A stretch of DNA of 64,000 bases from an uncultured Acidobacteriia bacterium (GCA_903900705.1 CAIUOG010000060.1:1-64000), one strand, 5' to 3'; counted from the first letter of the stretch, positions 25,539 to 34,809 are shown. Notes: generated by a model not told the origin, from the letters alone. Made by a program: numbers and translations.

Positions 25539-27989
25539 TCACTCGTCGCGGAGGGCGGCGGTGGGGTCGAGGTTGGAGGCGCGGACCGCGGGCACAAGAC
25601 TTGCGGCCGCGGCCACGAAAAGCAGGAAAAGGGAAACACCGATCAGTGTCAGGGGATCGGACGGGCTGACTTCGAAGAGCATGGCCCGCATCAGCCGGGT
25701 GAGAAGCATTGCACCGGCGAGCCCGGCGGCGACGCCCGCGATACCAAGAATCAGGCCACGACGCAGAACGCTTCTGAGGATGTCGGCACGCTGTGCGCCC
25801 AGCGCCATGCGAACTCCGAGTTCGCGGGTGGATTGCGAGACCAGATACGAGATCACGCCATAGACCCCGATACCCGCCAGGATGAGCGCGAAGGTCGCGA
25901 ACGCCGCGAGCAGTGTGAGGGCGAACCGAGGCCGGGCGAGGGATTTCGAGATTCGATCCGGCATGGTGCTGATGTCGTAAACGGGCAAGTCCGGGTCGAT
26001 GGCCCGGATCTCCCGCGTTATCGCCGTCACTTCCGTGGCGGGATCTGCATTCGTGCGCGCAACCACATAGAAGGAATCAGTGACTAGTTGCGCCTGCGGA
26101 AAATACACGGCCATTCGCGGCTCGGCGTCGAGTCCGTTCTGTTTCACGGTCCCGGCGACGCCCACAATGGTGGACCAGGATGCCTTTCCGGTACCGATGC
26201 GGACCCGACGACCCAGCGGACTCTGGCCGGGCCAGATCCGCCGGGCGGCCTTTGCATCCACGATCGCCACGCCGGGAGCGGAATTCGTGTCAAACGCCGT
26301 GAATCCGCGGCCCGCAAGCAGGGGGATCTTCAAAGTACGGAAGTAATCGGGGCTGGCCGCGCGGAGGTCCGCCTGGAGTTCCGGCTGATCGGCGGAGCGC
26401 GCCATCCCTTCCACATCGAGGCCGCCCCAGCCGTCGCCGGCTGTCATCGGAAGATCGGAGATGGTGGCGAATGCGCGAAGCCCGGGGGCTTTACCGAGGC
26501 GGTCCTGCAGGGCTGCGGCAAACCGCAGAATCTCATCCCGGCTGCGGTAACGGGGCCAGCGAAGGGACAGACGCAGGGAGATGACGTTTTCCGGGTTGAA
26601 GCCGGGGGAGACGGTCTGCAGACGGGCAAAGCTGCGCAACATCAGTCCGGCCGCCGCGAGCAGAATCAGACAAAACGCGAGTTCCGCAATAACGAGGATG
26701 CCGCGGAACCTTGCGGACAACTGGCCGGAGTGGACGGAGCGACTCCCGGCTTTGAGGCAGGTGTGGAGGTCCAGTTCCGCGATGCGAAAGGCTGGCACAA
26801 GGCCAAATGCAAGACCGCTTACCAGAGAGATGGTAAAGGTGAAGGCCAGCACGGTGCCATTGATCCCGATTTCCGCAGTTCGGGGGAGGCTTCCCGGCGC
26901 GAGGATCCCCAGCGACTGGATCAACAGCCAGGCAACCAGGATGCCGGCAATTCCACCGGCCCCGCTCAACAGCAGACTTTCCATCATCAACTGGCGAATC
27001 AGACTGCCCGGAGTCGCGCCCAGCGATATCCGGACGGCGGTTTCCCGTGAGCGCGTCACAGCGCGCGCCAGCAAAAGATTAGCCACGTTGGCGCAGGCAA
27101 CCAGCAAGACTAGTCCGACGGAGGCCAGCAGCACCAGAAGGGCGCGCCGGACTTTGCCGGTCACCTGCTCCGTGAGAGGCACGACGCTGATGTTAAAGGA
27201 GGGATCGCGGCGGTCCTGCCGGCGGATCTGCGCCGCAATTCCGGCGACTTCAGACTGAGCCCGCTCTAAAGAAATTCCGGGGCGCAGGAGACCGATCACG
27301 TTATAAGCTTCTTCGGAACGGTTGGCGGCGGCGTTCGGCCCCAGTTGGAGGGGAACAAATATTTCCATGGCATGCGCGCCACCCACCACGGGAAGTTCGT
27401 CCGAGGTTAGAGAAAAACCGCGTTGCAGGACCGCCACGATCGTGCAGACGCGACCGTTCAACGTGAGGGATCTTCCAATGACTGCTCGATTTCCGTCAAA
27501 TAATCGCCTCCAGACGCTGTATGTCATGACGACGTTCAGCGGACCGCCGGGCTGATCGATTTCATCGCCCGGAATGCTGCCGAACAACGCTCTCGCACCA
27601 AGAACGGGAAAGAACCTGGAATTGACACGCAGCCCTTCGACGCGCTCCGGATTGGCGCGTCCGGTCAGATTGAAGGAATCTCCCCTTGCAATCGCGAGTT
27701 CCTGAAAGACCTGGCTCCGATTCCTGATGTCCAGATACTCACCGGGAGAAAGCCAGTCCTGGTTGATGCCCTGCGCCGGGGAACGAACCCAGAGGAGAGC
27801 TAAACGGGCGACGTCCGCATAGGGCAGAGGCCGAAGAAGAATGGTTTCCGCGACGGAGAATATAGCGGTGTTTGCGCCAATACCGATGGCAAGTGAAAGA
27901 ACAATTACGGCACTGAGAGAGGGGCTCCGGCGGAGAATGCGAAGCGCAAAGGAGAAATCCTGTCCGATATTCCCGATGATCTGCCGCAT
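25539..27989 (-). CDS. orphan MacB/FtsX-type ABC permease (acidobacterial duplicated type)
   Basis: An 816-aa protein from ATG 27989 (an earlier start at 28064 is possible). Two copies of a MacB-type unit are fused: an N-terminal helix with IVLSLAIGIGANTAIFSVAETILLRPLPY, a periplasmic MacB_PCD domain, three helices with LLLASVGLVLLVACANVANLLLARAVTRSRE, then a second periplasmic domain and a final FtsX block with GIGVYGVISYLVSQSTRELGVRMALGAQ. It has 8 predicted membrane segments. No ATPase gene is adjacent. Such duplicated orphan permeases are abundant in Acidobacteriota; their cargo is unknown. Confidence 0.9.
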   Translation of the reverse strand: MRQIIGNIGQDFSFALRILRRSPSLSAVIVLSLAIGIGANTAIFSVAETILLRPLPYADVARLALLWVRSPAQGINQDWLSPGEYLDIRNRSQVFQELAIARGDSFNLTGRANPERVEGLRVNSRFFPVLGARALFGSIPGDEIDQPGGPLNVVMTYSVWRRLFDGNRAVIGRSLTLNGRVCTIVAVLQRGFSLTSDELPVVGGAHAMEIFVPLQLGPNAAANRSEEAYNVIGLLRPGISLERAQSEVAGIAAQIRRQDRRDPSFNISVVPLTEQVTGKVRRALLVLLASVGLVLLVACANVANLLLARAVTRSRETAVRISLGATPGSLIRQLMMESLLLSGAGGIAGILVAWLLIQSLGILAPGSLPRTAEIGINGTVLAFTFTISLVSGLAFGLVPAFRIAELDLHTCLKAGSRSVHSGQLSARFRGILVIAELAFCLILLAAAGLMLRSFARLQTVSPGFNPENVISLRLSLRWPRYRSRDEILRFAAALQDRLGKAPGLRAFATISDLPMTAGDGWGGLDVEGMARSADQPELQADLRAASPDYFRTLKIPLLAGRGFTAFDTNSAPGVAIVDAKAARRIWPGQSPLGRRVRIGTGKASWSTIVGVAGTVKQNGLDAEPRMAVYFPQAQLVTDSFYVVARTNADPATEVTAITREIRAIDPDLPVYDISTMPDRISKSLARPRFALTLLAAFATFALILAGIGVYGVISYLVSQSTRELGVRMALGAQRADILRSVLRRGLILGIAGVAAGLAGAMLLTRLMRAMLFEVSPSDPLTLIGVSLFLLFVAAAASLVPAVRASNLDPTAALRDE

Positions 27990-28063
27990 TTCAGCCGTGT
28001 TTTGCAGGATATCACCAAAGGAGTCTTCTCCGGACGGGTGTGCCGCCTGCCGCGCAGGCCGCA

Positions 28064-28098
28064 TGGTATATTTATACAGTCCACTGAATAAATAATCA
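28064..28098 (+). promoter_or_regulatory. putative tandem ArgR boxes upstream of argC
   Basis: TGAATAAATAATCA at 28085-28098 differs from the ArgR consensus TGAATwwwwATTCA by one base. About 20 bases upstream (centre to centre) lies a second dyad, GTATATTTATAC at 28066-28077, inside TGGTATATTTATACA. Pairs of ARG boxes one or two helical turns apart are standard for ArgR hexamers. The element ends 5 bases before the argC start, a good place for repression. No argR gene is in the window. Confidence 0.45.
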
Positions 28099-28103
28099 TC
28101 GCC

Positions 28104-29108
28104 ATGTCATTCCCTGTTGGAATCGTCGGGTTCACCGGCTACAGCGGCGCGGAAGCGATCCGCATCCTTTCCCATCACCCGGACTGCGAACCGGTCCTGC
28201 TGGAGCACCGCGCGGATAACGCGGGCGCGAAGCTTCAGAAGAAGAGTCCTGTGCGCCGCGCTCCGGCTACAGCGGAGGGCATTCGGGCAGCGGGGATCCG
28301 CGCCGTCCTGCTTGCGACGCCACCCGAGGTGTCTATGGACCTGACGCCGAAGTTCCTTGAAGCGGGTGTGATTGTTATTGACCTGAGCGGGGCCTTTCGG
28401 CTTCGGACCGCCGCGCGCTACAAACATTGGTATAAAGAGGAGCACACGGCAGCGGAACTCCTTGCCGAGGCGGTGTACGGCCTGCCGGAATATAACCGCG
28501 CGCAGATCGCGGGCGCGAGGCTGATTTCGAACCCGGGATGTTATCCCACGGCGGCAAATCTGGCGATTCGTCCCTTGGTGGCGGCGGGGATTGTGGACCG
28601 CGCCGCCGGCATCATTTGCGATGCCAAGAGCGGAGTGAGTGGCGCGGGACGAAAAGCCTCCCTCAAAACCAGCTTCTGCGAAGTGACGGAGAACTTTTCA
28701 GCCTACTCGATCCTGAACCACCGGCACGTGCCGGAAGTGCTGCAGACCAGCGGGCTCGAAGAAAAGGAATTCAGTTTCACGGCCCAGCTGATCCCGATTG
28801 ACCGCGGCATTCTGGAAACGATTTATTTCCGGACACTCCAGCCCATGACGGCGGCGGAAATTGTCGCCATATACGAAAAGCAATACGCGGACGAACCCTT
28901 TGTGAGGCTCTATGAGGCGGGAAATGTGCCCGATCTGCAGGCGGTTCGGCGGACGAATTTCTGCGACATCGGAGTGATTGCCGATCCGGCGACGCAACGC
29001 TGCGTGGTGGTGAGCGCGATCGACAATCTGGTGAAGGGCGCGGCGGGACAGGCAGTGCAGAATCTGAACCTGACCCTGGGACTTCCGGAAACGGCGGGGC
29101 TGCTGTGA
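28104..29108 (+). CDS. argC: N-acetyl-gamma-glutamyl-phosphate reductase
   Basis: A 334-aa enzyme of arginine synthesis that reduces N-acetylglutamyl phosphate with NADPH. The dinucleotide-binding start is VGIVGFTGYSGAEAIRIL; the catalytic Cys is in ISNPGCYPTA and the partner His in YSILNHRHVPE. AKSGVSGAGRKAS and DNLVKGAAGQAVQNLN are the conserved later blocks. The stop overlaps the GTG of argB (GTGA at 29105-29108). It sits right behind candidate ArgR boxes. Confidence 0.96.
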   Translation: MSFPVGIVGFTGYSGAEAIRILSHHPDCEPVLLEHRADNAGAKLQKKSPVRRAPATAEGIRAAGIRAVLLATPPEVSMDLTPKFLEAGVIVIDLSGAFRLRTAARYKHWYKEEHTAAELLAEAVYGLPEYNRAQIAGARLISNPGCYPTAANLAIRPLVAAGIVDRAAGIICDAKSGVSGAGRKASLKTSFCEVTENFSAYSILNHRHVPEVLQTSGLEEKEFSFTAQLIPIDRGILETIYFRTLQPMTAAEIVAIYEKQYADEPFVRLYEAGNVPDLQAVRRTNFCDIGVIADPATQRCVVVSAIDNLVKGAAGQAVQNLNLTLGLPETAGLL

Positions 29109-29875
29109 AGGCGCTAATCAAGATCGGCGGAACTTTGCTGGACGATGCGGCCTCACGGCACGATATCGCGCGGCAAATTGCGGCGGTGGCGGCATCCGGC
29201 GTGGCCGTCACGGTGGTACACGGCGGCGGGAAGCAAATGACACGGTTTCTCGAAGAACGCGGCATCAAAAGCACATTTGTACGCGGGCTGCGGGTCACCA
29301 CGGATGAGACGATTGACGCTGTGCTGAAAGTGCTGGCCGGCAGCGTGAACACGCAACTGGTGGCGGCTCTGGGCATGGCCGGAGCACGGGCAGTGGGTCT
29401 GACGGGAATCGATGCGGGCATCGCCTTCGCCGATCAGCTGGATTCCGAGCTGGGCTACGTGGGACGCGTGGTTTCCTCAGACTCCCGACTGCTGACCACG
29501 CTGAGTGAGGCGGGCTATGTTCCGGTGGTCGCCTGCGTGGCGGGCGGCGAAGAAGGACAGGTCTATAACGTGAACGGTGATTCCATGGCGGTTGCCGTCG
29601 CATCCAGCTGGTGTGTGGATCGTCTGGTGTTTCTGACCGACGTGCCCGGAGTGCTGGACGCGAATAAACAGCGCCTGCCGGTGCTGACAGTAGCGGACTG
29701 CGGGAAGCTGATCGCAACGGGCGTGGCGACAGGTGGTATGCAGGCCAAGCTGAACGCGGCGACCGATGCCGTAGGCGGCAATGTGGGCGAGGTGCAGATC
29801 GTGAAGGGTTCCGACCCTGATATTGTGACTCGTGTATTCGCGGGCGAAGCAGCAGGCACACGGGTAATTCAGTAA
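29105..29875 (+). CDS. argB: acetylglutamate kinase
   Basis: A 256-aa amino-acid kinase. The phosphate loop is KIGGTLLDD at the N-terminus, VVHGGGKQ follows the second strand, and GDSMAVAVAS with FLTDVPGVLD mark the nucleotide side. GGMQAKLNAATDAV is the conserved C-terminal block. It phosphorylates N-acetylglutamate in the second step of arginine synthesis. It is translationally coupled to argC and followed after 21 bases by an acetyltransferase that fits the first step. It has no long N-terminal helix, so arginine inhibition by hexamer formation is unlikely. Confidence 0.95.
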   Translation: MKALIKIGGTLLDDAASRHDIARQIAAVAASGVAVTVVHGGGKQMTRFLEERGIKSTFVRGLRVTTDETIDAVLKVLAGSVNTQLVAALGMAGARAVGLTGIDAGIAFADQLDSELGYVGRVVSSDSRLLTTLSEAGYVPVVACVAGGEEGQVYNVNGDSMAVAVASSWCVDRLVFLTDVPGVLDANKQRLPVLTVADCGKLIATGVATGGMQAKLNAATDAVGGNVGEVQIVKGSDPDIVTRVFAGEAAGTRVIQ

Positions 29876-29896
29876 GGAACTCGGGTAATTAAAGTA

Positions 29897-30508
29897 ATGA
29901 TCAGCGCGCTGACGCATGACGCGGTGCAATACGCCACCACGTCGAATAAGAATATCGAGGTCCGGAAGGCATCCATGCAGGACATTCCTGCGTTGCTCGA
30001 CCTGATCAACGGCTACGCGGCCCGCGGCATCATGCTGCCCCGCACGGAGTTCGAACTTTCGGAGAACATGCGCGATTTCACGGTCGCGTACGACGGCAAT
30101 AAGCTGGCGGGCTGCGGCGCGCTGCACTTTTATTCGCCGGCAATTGGCGAAGTGCGTTCCCTCGCGGTGGCGGAAAGCCACAAGACATACGGCGTGGGCC
30201 GCCTGATTGTGGAAGCTCTGGTCTACGAAGCGAAGATGTATGGTCTGGACGCGGTATTTGCGTTCACCTATGTCCCAGGCTTCTTCTCCAAAGTGGGTTT
30301 CAATGAGGTAGAGCGCGGCGAACTGCCGCTCAAAGCCTGGAAGGACTGCCTGCGCTGCGCGAAATTCCATTCCTGCGATGAGATTGCCGTGCTGCGGGTA
30401 CTGCGTCCCCAGCGCTGGGAACAGCGGTCAACAGGCGCGCCGGTTCTCGGCGTGGAGGGCGGACTCGTGGTGATTCTGCCGACCGTTCGCCGTCAGCAGG
30501 AATTGTAG
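29897..30508 (+). CDS. argA: GNAT acetyltransferase, probable short-form N-acetylglutamate synthase
   Basis: A 203-aa GNAT protein beginning the domain at IEVRKASMQDIPALLDLINGYAARGIMLPRT. The acetyl-CoA site is in VRSLAVAESHKTYGVGRLIVEALVYEA (~90-120), followed by AFTYVPGFFSKVGFNEV. The order and the ArgA-type motifs match the C-terminal half of ArgA, as in short N-acetylglutamate synthases that lack the kinase-like domain. Position right after argC and argB supports a role in making N-acetylglutamate. The name argA is therefore an inference from family and context. Confidence 0.8.
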   Translation: MISALTHDAVQYATTSNKNIEVRKASMQDIPALLDLINGYAARGIMLPRTEFELSENMRDFTVAYDGNKLAGCGALHFYSPAIGEVRSLAVAESHKTYGVGRLIVEALVYEAKMYGLDAVFAFTYVPGFFSKVGFNEVERGELPLKAWKDCLRCAKFHSCDEIAVLRVLRPQRWEQRSTGAPVLGVEGGLVVILPTVRRQQEL

Positions 30509-30535
30509 AGAGCCAGCGGATAGAATCGTTCGTGA

Positions 30536-31402
30536 ATGAACCTTTCACGGCGACAGTTCACGCTTGCGACCGGGGCTGCGATGACCGCGGTCGAAGCGCT
30601 CGCACAGACTCCACTCACAGCGGCCCAGGTTATCGCGCGCATTCAGAAGAAGCTGGCGGAATCGACGCCGCCGGTTGTCTGGAAGACACCCACTCGCGAT
30701 GTCTTTAAGGCAGGCGACCCGGAGACGCCGATCACGGGAATTGCCACGACCGTCATGTCGACGTACTCCATTCTGGAGCGCGCGGCAAAGGCCGGGAAGA
30801 ACCTGATCATCACGCATGAGCCGACTTTCTGGAGTGATGCGGACACCACAGCGGAACTGGTCGGTGACGCCATGTATCAGCAGAAAGCGGAGTTCATCAA
30901 GAAGAACAACCTGGTGATCTGGCGATTCCACGATCACTGGCATTCCCGCAGGCCGGATGCCATGCTGGTCGGTCTGGCGCAGGACCTCGGCTGGGGCGCG
31001 CCTCTCGACGATTCGCAGCGACTCTACAACGTGAAACCCACCACGCTGGGCGCCATGGTGAAAGACATGCAATCGCGCCTGCACTACCACGCCGTCCGCG
31101 TGATCGGCGATCCGAATCTGAGAATCAGCAAAGGCGCCATCAATGTGGGTTCCACGTCGCAGCAGATCGTCCTGAAGCTGCTGCCGGAAGTGGACGTCTT
31201 CGTGGCCGGCGAGCCCAGGGAGTGGGAAGGTCCGGAATATGCGCAGGACCTGGTGGCGGCCGGGCAGAAAAAAGCGATGATCATCATCGGGCATCAGAAT
31301 TCGGAGGACCCCGGGATGAGGCTTTGCGCAGACTGGCTGAAGACTTTCGTGACGGAAGTACCGATTGAATGGATCCCGACCAGTGATCCATTCTGGAGAT
31401 AA
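30536..31402 (+). CDS. exported Nif3-like dinuclear metal protein
   Basis: A 288-aa protein with a twin-arginine-type leader (NLSRRQFTLATGAAMTAVEALA). The Nif3 fold is seen in IATTVMSTYSILERAAKAGKNLIITHEPTFWSD (~65-100), RFHDHWHSRRPDAM (~125) and INVGSTSQQIVLKL, ending in IIIGHQNSEDPGM, which holds likely metal-binding His and Glu residues. Nif3/YqfO proteins bind two metal ions and act on unknown substrates, normally in the cytoplasm; the export signal here is unusual. It is 2 bases upstream of an aldo/keto reductase, so probably cotranscribed. Confidence 0.8.
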   Translation: MNLSRRQFTLATGAAMTAVEALAQTPLTAAQVIARIQKKLAESTPPVVWKTPTRDVFKAGDPETPITGIATTVMSTYSILERAAKAGKNLIITHEPTFWSDADTTAELVGDAMYQQKAEFIKKNNLVIWRFHDHWHSRRPDAMLVGLAQDLGWGAPLDDSQRLYNVKPTTLGAMVKDMQSRLHYHAVRVIGDPNLRISKGAINVGSTSQQIVLKLLPEVDVFVAGEPREWEGPEYAQDLVAAGQKKAMIIIGHQNSEDPGMRLCADWLKTFVTEVPIEWIPTSDPFWR

Positions 31403-31404
31403 GG

Positions 31405-32388
31405 ATGGAATACAAGCGACTGGGCAACACGGGACTGTGGGTTTCGCGCATCTGCTTCGGGACCATGAGCTATGGCTTAAAGACCTGGCGGGACTGGATT
31501 CTGGACGAGGCGGAAGCGCAGCCATTCTTCCGCCAGGCGTGGGAGTTGGGAATCAATTTCTGGGATACGGCGGACATGTATTCCTACGGCGCAAGCGAAG
31601 AGATTCTGGGTCGCGCCATGAGCAATCTGGGGATTCCGCGTGACCGTCTGGTGATTGCGACCAAAGTGTTCCAGCCCATGAGTGACGACCCGAATGATAA
31701 GGGTCTGTCGCGAAAGCATATTCTGCGCTCCATCGATGCAAGCCTGAAGCGGCTTGGCACCGATTATGTGGACCTTTACCAGATTCACCGGTTCGATTAC
31801 CACACGCCGATCGACGAAACGCTCATCGCGCTGAATGATGTCGTCCGGGCCGGCAAGGTGCGCTACATCGGCTGTTCCGCAGTGTTTGCCTGGCAGTTCA
31901 TGAAAATGCTGGCGGCGAGTGACAGGCTGGGCGTGGCGCGTTTTGTCAGCATGCAGAACCATCTGAACGTGATCTACCGCGAGGAAGAGCGGGAGATGCT
32001 GCCGCTTTGCCGGGAGGAAGGAATCGGCGTGATTCCGTTCAGTCCGCTGGCACGCGGGTTTGTGGCCGGGAACCGGCGGAAGGAAGATTTCGGAGATACG
32101 GTTCGGGCGAAGTCTGATGATCTGTCTCGGAAGCACTTTTTCCAGGATGCGGATTTCGCTGTGGTGGAGAAGGTCACGGAAGTGGCGCAGGCGCGCGGAA
32201 TCAGTAACGCCCAGGTGGCGATGGCCTGGGTTTTGCAACAGGCGGGTGTGACGGCGCCGATTGTAGGTGCGACCAAACCGCACCACCTCGAAGAAGCGGT
32301 GGCGGCGCTGGGCGTGAAGCTCGATGAGGCGGAGTTGAAGACGCTGGAATCGTGTTATGTACCGCACCCTGTAATCGGCCACTCTTAA
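31405..32388 (+). CDS. aldo/keto reductase
   Basis: A 327-aa (beta/alpha)8-barrel NAD(P)H oxidoreductase. The family start MEYKRLGNTGLWVSRICFGTM is clear. The catalytic tetrad is Asp and Tyr in INFWDTADMYSYGASEE, Lys in LVIATKVF and His in YQIHRFDY; the cofactor-binding end is GATKPHHLEEAV. An AAGG lies just before the ATG. It follows the Nif3-like gene by 2 bases and converges on the LigK-type aldolase gene. The substrate (sugar or aromatic aldehyde or ketone) cannot be told. Confidence 0.92.
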   Translation: MEYKRLGNTGLWVSRICFGTMSYGLKTWRDWILDEAEAQPFFRQAWELGINFWDTADMYSYGASEEILGRAMSNLGIPRDRLVIATKVFQPMSDDPNDKGLSRKHILRSIDASLKRLGTDYVDLYQIHRFDYHTPIDETLIALNDVVRAGKVRYIGCSAVFAWQFMKMLAASDRLGVARFVSMQNHLNVIYREEEREMLPLCREEGIGVIPFSPLARGFVAGNRRKEDFGDTVRAKSDDLSRKHFFQDADFAVVEKVTEVAQARGISNAQVAMAWVLQQAGVTAPIVGATKPHHLEEAVAALGVKLDEAELKTLESCYVPHPVIGHS

Positions 32389-32409
32389 GAGCGGCTCAGG
32401 AGAGACCGA

Positions 32410-33099
32410 TCAATCGGGCGAATCCTCCACGTACTGCACGCCGAGCTCTTTCAGTTTCGCGCGCAGGCCGTAGAAATCGAGGCCGAGCTCCCCCTTGCGT
32501 AGACGTTCGCGCGTGGCAGCCTCTTTGGCGAGACGCGCCTCACCAAGCTTCGCCACTGCCGCTGCCTGCGCAAAAGGGACAACAACGACGCCATCGGCAT
32601 CGGCCACAATCACGTCACCGGGGTTGACGGTCGCGGCGGCGCAGATCACGGGAATGTTGACAGAGCCCGGGGTCGCTTTCACAGTTCCCTGCCCGGAGAT
32701 GGCTTTCGCCCAGACGGGAAACTGCATGGCAGTGAGGTCGGCTGTGTCGCGGACACCGGCGTCGATGATCAGACCGGTAACGCCATGCGCCTGGCAGGAG
32801 ACACCGAGGAGGTCGCCGAACATCCCGTCGGTCGATTCGGATGTGGTCGTAACAACGAGGACATCGCCGGGTTTGACCACATCCATCGCGGCATGGATCA
32901 TGAGGTTGTCGCCCGGCTGGCAGGACACCGTGACGGCTGTACCGGCGGCATGCGCCGTGGGATAGATGGGGCGCATGTACGGACGCAGCAAACCGGTGCG
33001 GCCCTGCGCCTCATGCACGGTAGCGACGCCGAGTTCGCCCAGGGTCCGGACCACGGCGGCGTCCGCCCGGCGGATATTACGAACGATCCGGTGCATCAT
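32410..33099 (-). CDS. LigK/GalC-type class II aldolase (RraA family)
   Basis: A 229-aa RraA-fold protein. The metal- and substrate-binding segment is HGVTGLIIDAGVRDTADLTAMQFPVWA with Arg and Asp conserved in pyruvate aldolases, plus QPGDNLMIHAAMDVVKPGDVLVV and VNPGDVIVADADGVVVVP. This matches 4-carboxy-4-hydroxy-2-oxoadipate aldolase/oxaloacetate decarboxylase, last step of protocatechuate 4,5-cleavage and gallate breakdown. Its start overlaps the stop of the GalB-type gene by 4 bases, which is the step before it in the pathway. Context makes this assignment stronger. Confidence 0.85.
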   Translation of the reverse strand: MMHRIVRNIRRADAAVVRTLGELGVATVHEAQGRTGLLRPYMRPIYPTAHAAGTAVTVSCQPGDNLMIHAAMDVVKPGDVLVVTTTSESTDGMFGDLLGVSCQAHGVTGLIIDAGVRDTADLTAMQFPVWAKAISGQGTVKATPGSVNIPVICAAATVNPGDVIVADADGVVVVPFAQAAAVAKLGEARLAKEAATRERLRKGELGLDFYGLRAKLKELGVQYVEDSPD

Positions 33100-33815
33100 G
33101 CCAGTTCCGAGGTCACCTGGGGATAGACCCGTTGGAAGGCCTCCGCATACCGGATGCCCTTCGCTCCGCCGTTGCGGACCGCCTGGGTCCCGCGGCGCTT
33201 ACCAAGGTCCGTGTAGTATTCCCACAGGTGCGTCTGGGCTTCCATCGATTCCATTGCCTTGTGCTTGGTCTCCCAGACCGGCGTGACATCGAGCAGCACC
33301 TCCGGCTTCCACTGGCACTGTTCGGGCTGGTGGGGCTCGAACAAAAAGACCGGAGGCGCTTCGAGCGGCTTCCCCGGGGCCGGGTAGCCCAGGGCCTGCG
33401 CATAGACGCGCGTCTGCAATGTCACATTGTTGGCAACCGGGTGATCGGGGTTGTAGGGATCCAGATACGAGTGGGTCAGGACGAACTCAGGCTGGAGTTC
33501 CCGGTATTCGGCCACCATGGCGTCTATCGTTTCCTGGGTGGGGACAATCGGGTAGTCCCCCGAGTCAAAGAAGCGAATTTCAGCCCCCAGGATTCCCGCA
33601 GCACGGGTGGATTCGGCGCGGCGGATGTCCTTCACGCGTTCGATGGTCATACCGGGCTTCTTCCATGCACCCTGGCTTTCGCCACGTTCGCCGAATGAAA
33701 GACAAAGGATGCGGACGCGGTAGCCCCGCGAGGCGTAAAGCGCGATGGCGCCGCCGGCGCGCCAGACAAAATCGGCCGCATGGGCGCTGACGACGAGAAC
33801 AGTTTTCTCAGACAT
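33096..33815 (-). CDS. galB: GalB-type 4-oxalomesaconate hydratase (PIG-L family)
   Basis: A 239-aa PIG-L/LmbE-fold protein. The usual AHPDDE motif is replaced by SAHAADFVWRAGGAIA, the form known from GalB, in which His and Asp of the zinc site remain. RRAESTRAAGILG and HSYLDPYNPDHPVANN carry the other conserved residues. GalB hydrates 4-oxalomesaconate to the substrate of the LigK/GalC aldolase. The gene overlaps the DUF6282 gene by 8 bases and the aldolase gene by 4. The gene symbol is given on family plus context. Confidence 0.8.
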   Translation of the reverse strand: MSEKTVLVVSAHAADFVWRAGGAIALYASRGYRVRILCLSFGERGESQGAWKKPGMTIERVKDIRRAESTRAAGILGAEIRFFDSGDYPIVPTQETIDAMVAEYRELQPEFVLTHSYLDPYNPDHPVANNVTLQTRVYAQALGYPAPGKPLEAPPVFLFEPHQPEQCQWKPEVLLDVTPVWETKHKAMESMEAQTHLWEYYTDLGKRRGTQAVRNGGAKGIRYAEAFQRVYPQVTSELA

Positions 33816-34737
33816 GGGAATCGATCAATGCCTCCGCATTGGTGACGGACATCCGGCGGATTTCGGTTGTAGTGAAACCCGCGTCGAGCAAGGTCTGGGC
33901 GAACATGGCAAAGCCTTCTGAGACGGCCGGGTTAATGGTCTGGCCCAGATCGGTGGAGAGGAGGCAACGTTCCGGACCCACCTGGCGGATGGCGTCGAAC
34001 ACGCCCTCCCAGGACGCTTTGCCGGTATGCATGGTGGTGAAGCAGTGCTCGATGATGGCTCCGAGGTCGGCCAGTTGCACCTGCTCCGCGGCGGAAAGGC
34101 TCTGCGATGGAAACTCGGCGTGGGTCACCATAACCCTTTTCAGGCCAATCTCTTTGGCGGTCTTCACGAGGGCGAGAATCTCATGGCGGCCAAGGTGTCC
34201 GGTGGCCAGAATCATGTCGTACTTGTGGATCAGTTCCAGACATGTCCGGGCCGCGGAATTCAGTTGGCCGTCTTCGTCCAGCACCGTCATGGGCGCGGGG
34301 TTGATTCCGGTAACCGCCAGTTCCAACTGAATCTTTGCCCAGAACGGCAGGTGCTTCTTCGTGCCGTCCGGACGACCAGCGGTTTCATTGGCAGCATCGA
34401 CAGTCGGCATCCAGACGATTTTGCAGCCGGAACGGCCCGCCAGTTCCACCGCGACGGGATTGAGGCCGCCGATGCTGTGGTTGAGGGCGATGGCGCCAAA
34501 AGCACGGATGCCGGGAACGGCTTTGGTGACTACCTGAGCGCGTTCGGCGGTCGGAAAGTAGTGGGACTTGAGGACAAAACCCTTCAGTCCGCGGGCGAGA
34601 AACTCTTTGGCAAGATCCAGATCGTCAATCCGGCGGGCAATTACGTCCGGCGCGACGTGGACCTGCAGATCATACCCGCCCTCAATGGCTTCCCAGGCCT
34701 GACTCGACGGGGAGGTATTGGTAGTGATTCCGCTCAC
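33808..34737 (-). CDS. DUF6282-type TIM-barrel protein, probable hydrolase
   Basis: A 309-aa protein from the GTG at 34737, chosen because AGGAG lies 6 bases before it; a longer frame begins at 34761. It has DLQVHVAPDVIARRIDDLDLAK, VLKSHYFPTAERAQVV, ATGHLGRHEILALVK, THAEFP and LSTDLGQTINP, an amidohydrolase-like arrangement with His, His, Lys(?) and Asp ligands. I recall this family as DUF6282; function unknown. First gene of the operon with GalB- and LigK-type enzymes, it may hydrolyse a ring-cleavage lactone such as 2-pyrone-4,6-dicarboxylate. That is inference from position. Confidence 0.7.
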   Translation of the reverse strand: MSGITTNTSPSSQAWEAIEGGYDLQVHVAPDVIARRIDDLDLAKEFLARGLKGFVLKSHYFPTAERAQVVTKAVPGIRAFGAIALNHSIGGLNPVAVELAGRSGCKIVWMPTVDAANETAGRPDGTKKHLPFWAKIQLELAVTGINPAPMTVLDEDGQLNSAARTCLELIHKYDMILATGHLGRHEILALVKTAKEIGLKRVMVTHAEFPSQSLSAAEQVQLADLGAIIEHCFTTMHTGKASWEGVFDAIRQVGPERCLLSTDLGQTINPAVSEGFAMFAQTLLDAGFTTTEIRRMSVTNAEALIDSHV

Positions 34738-34809
34738 TGGTTCTCCTGGTGATTCACGCACGAAGTATGACAGCAGGGGTTAAGGTGCGTCAAGGATGTT
34801 TCGCACGTT

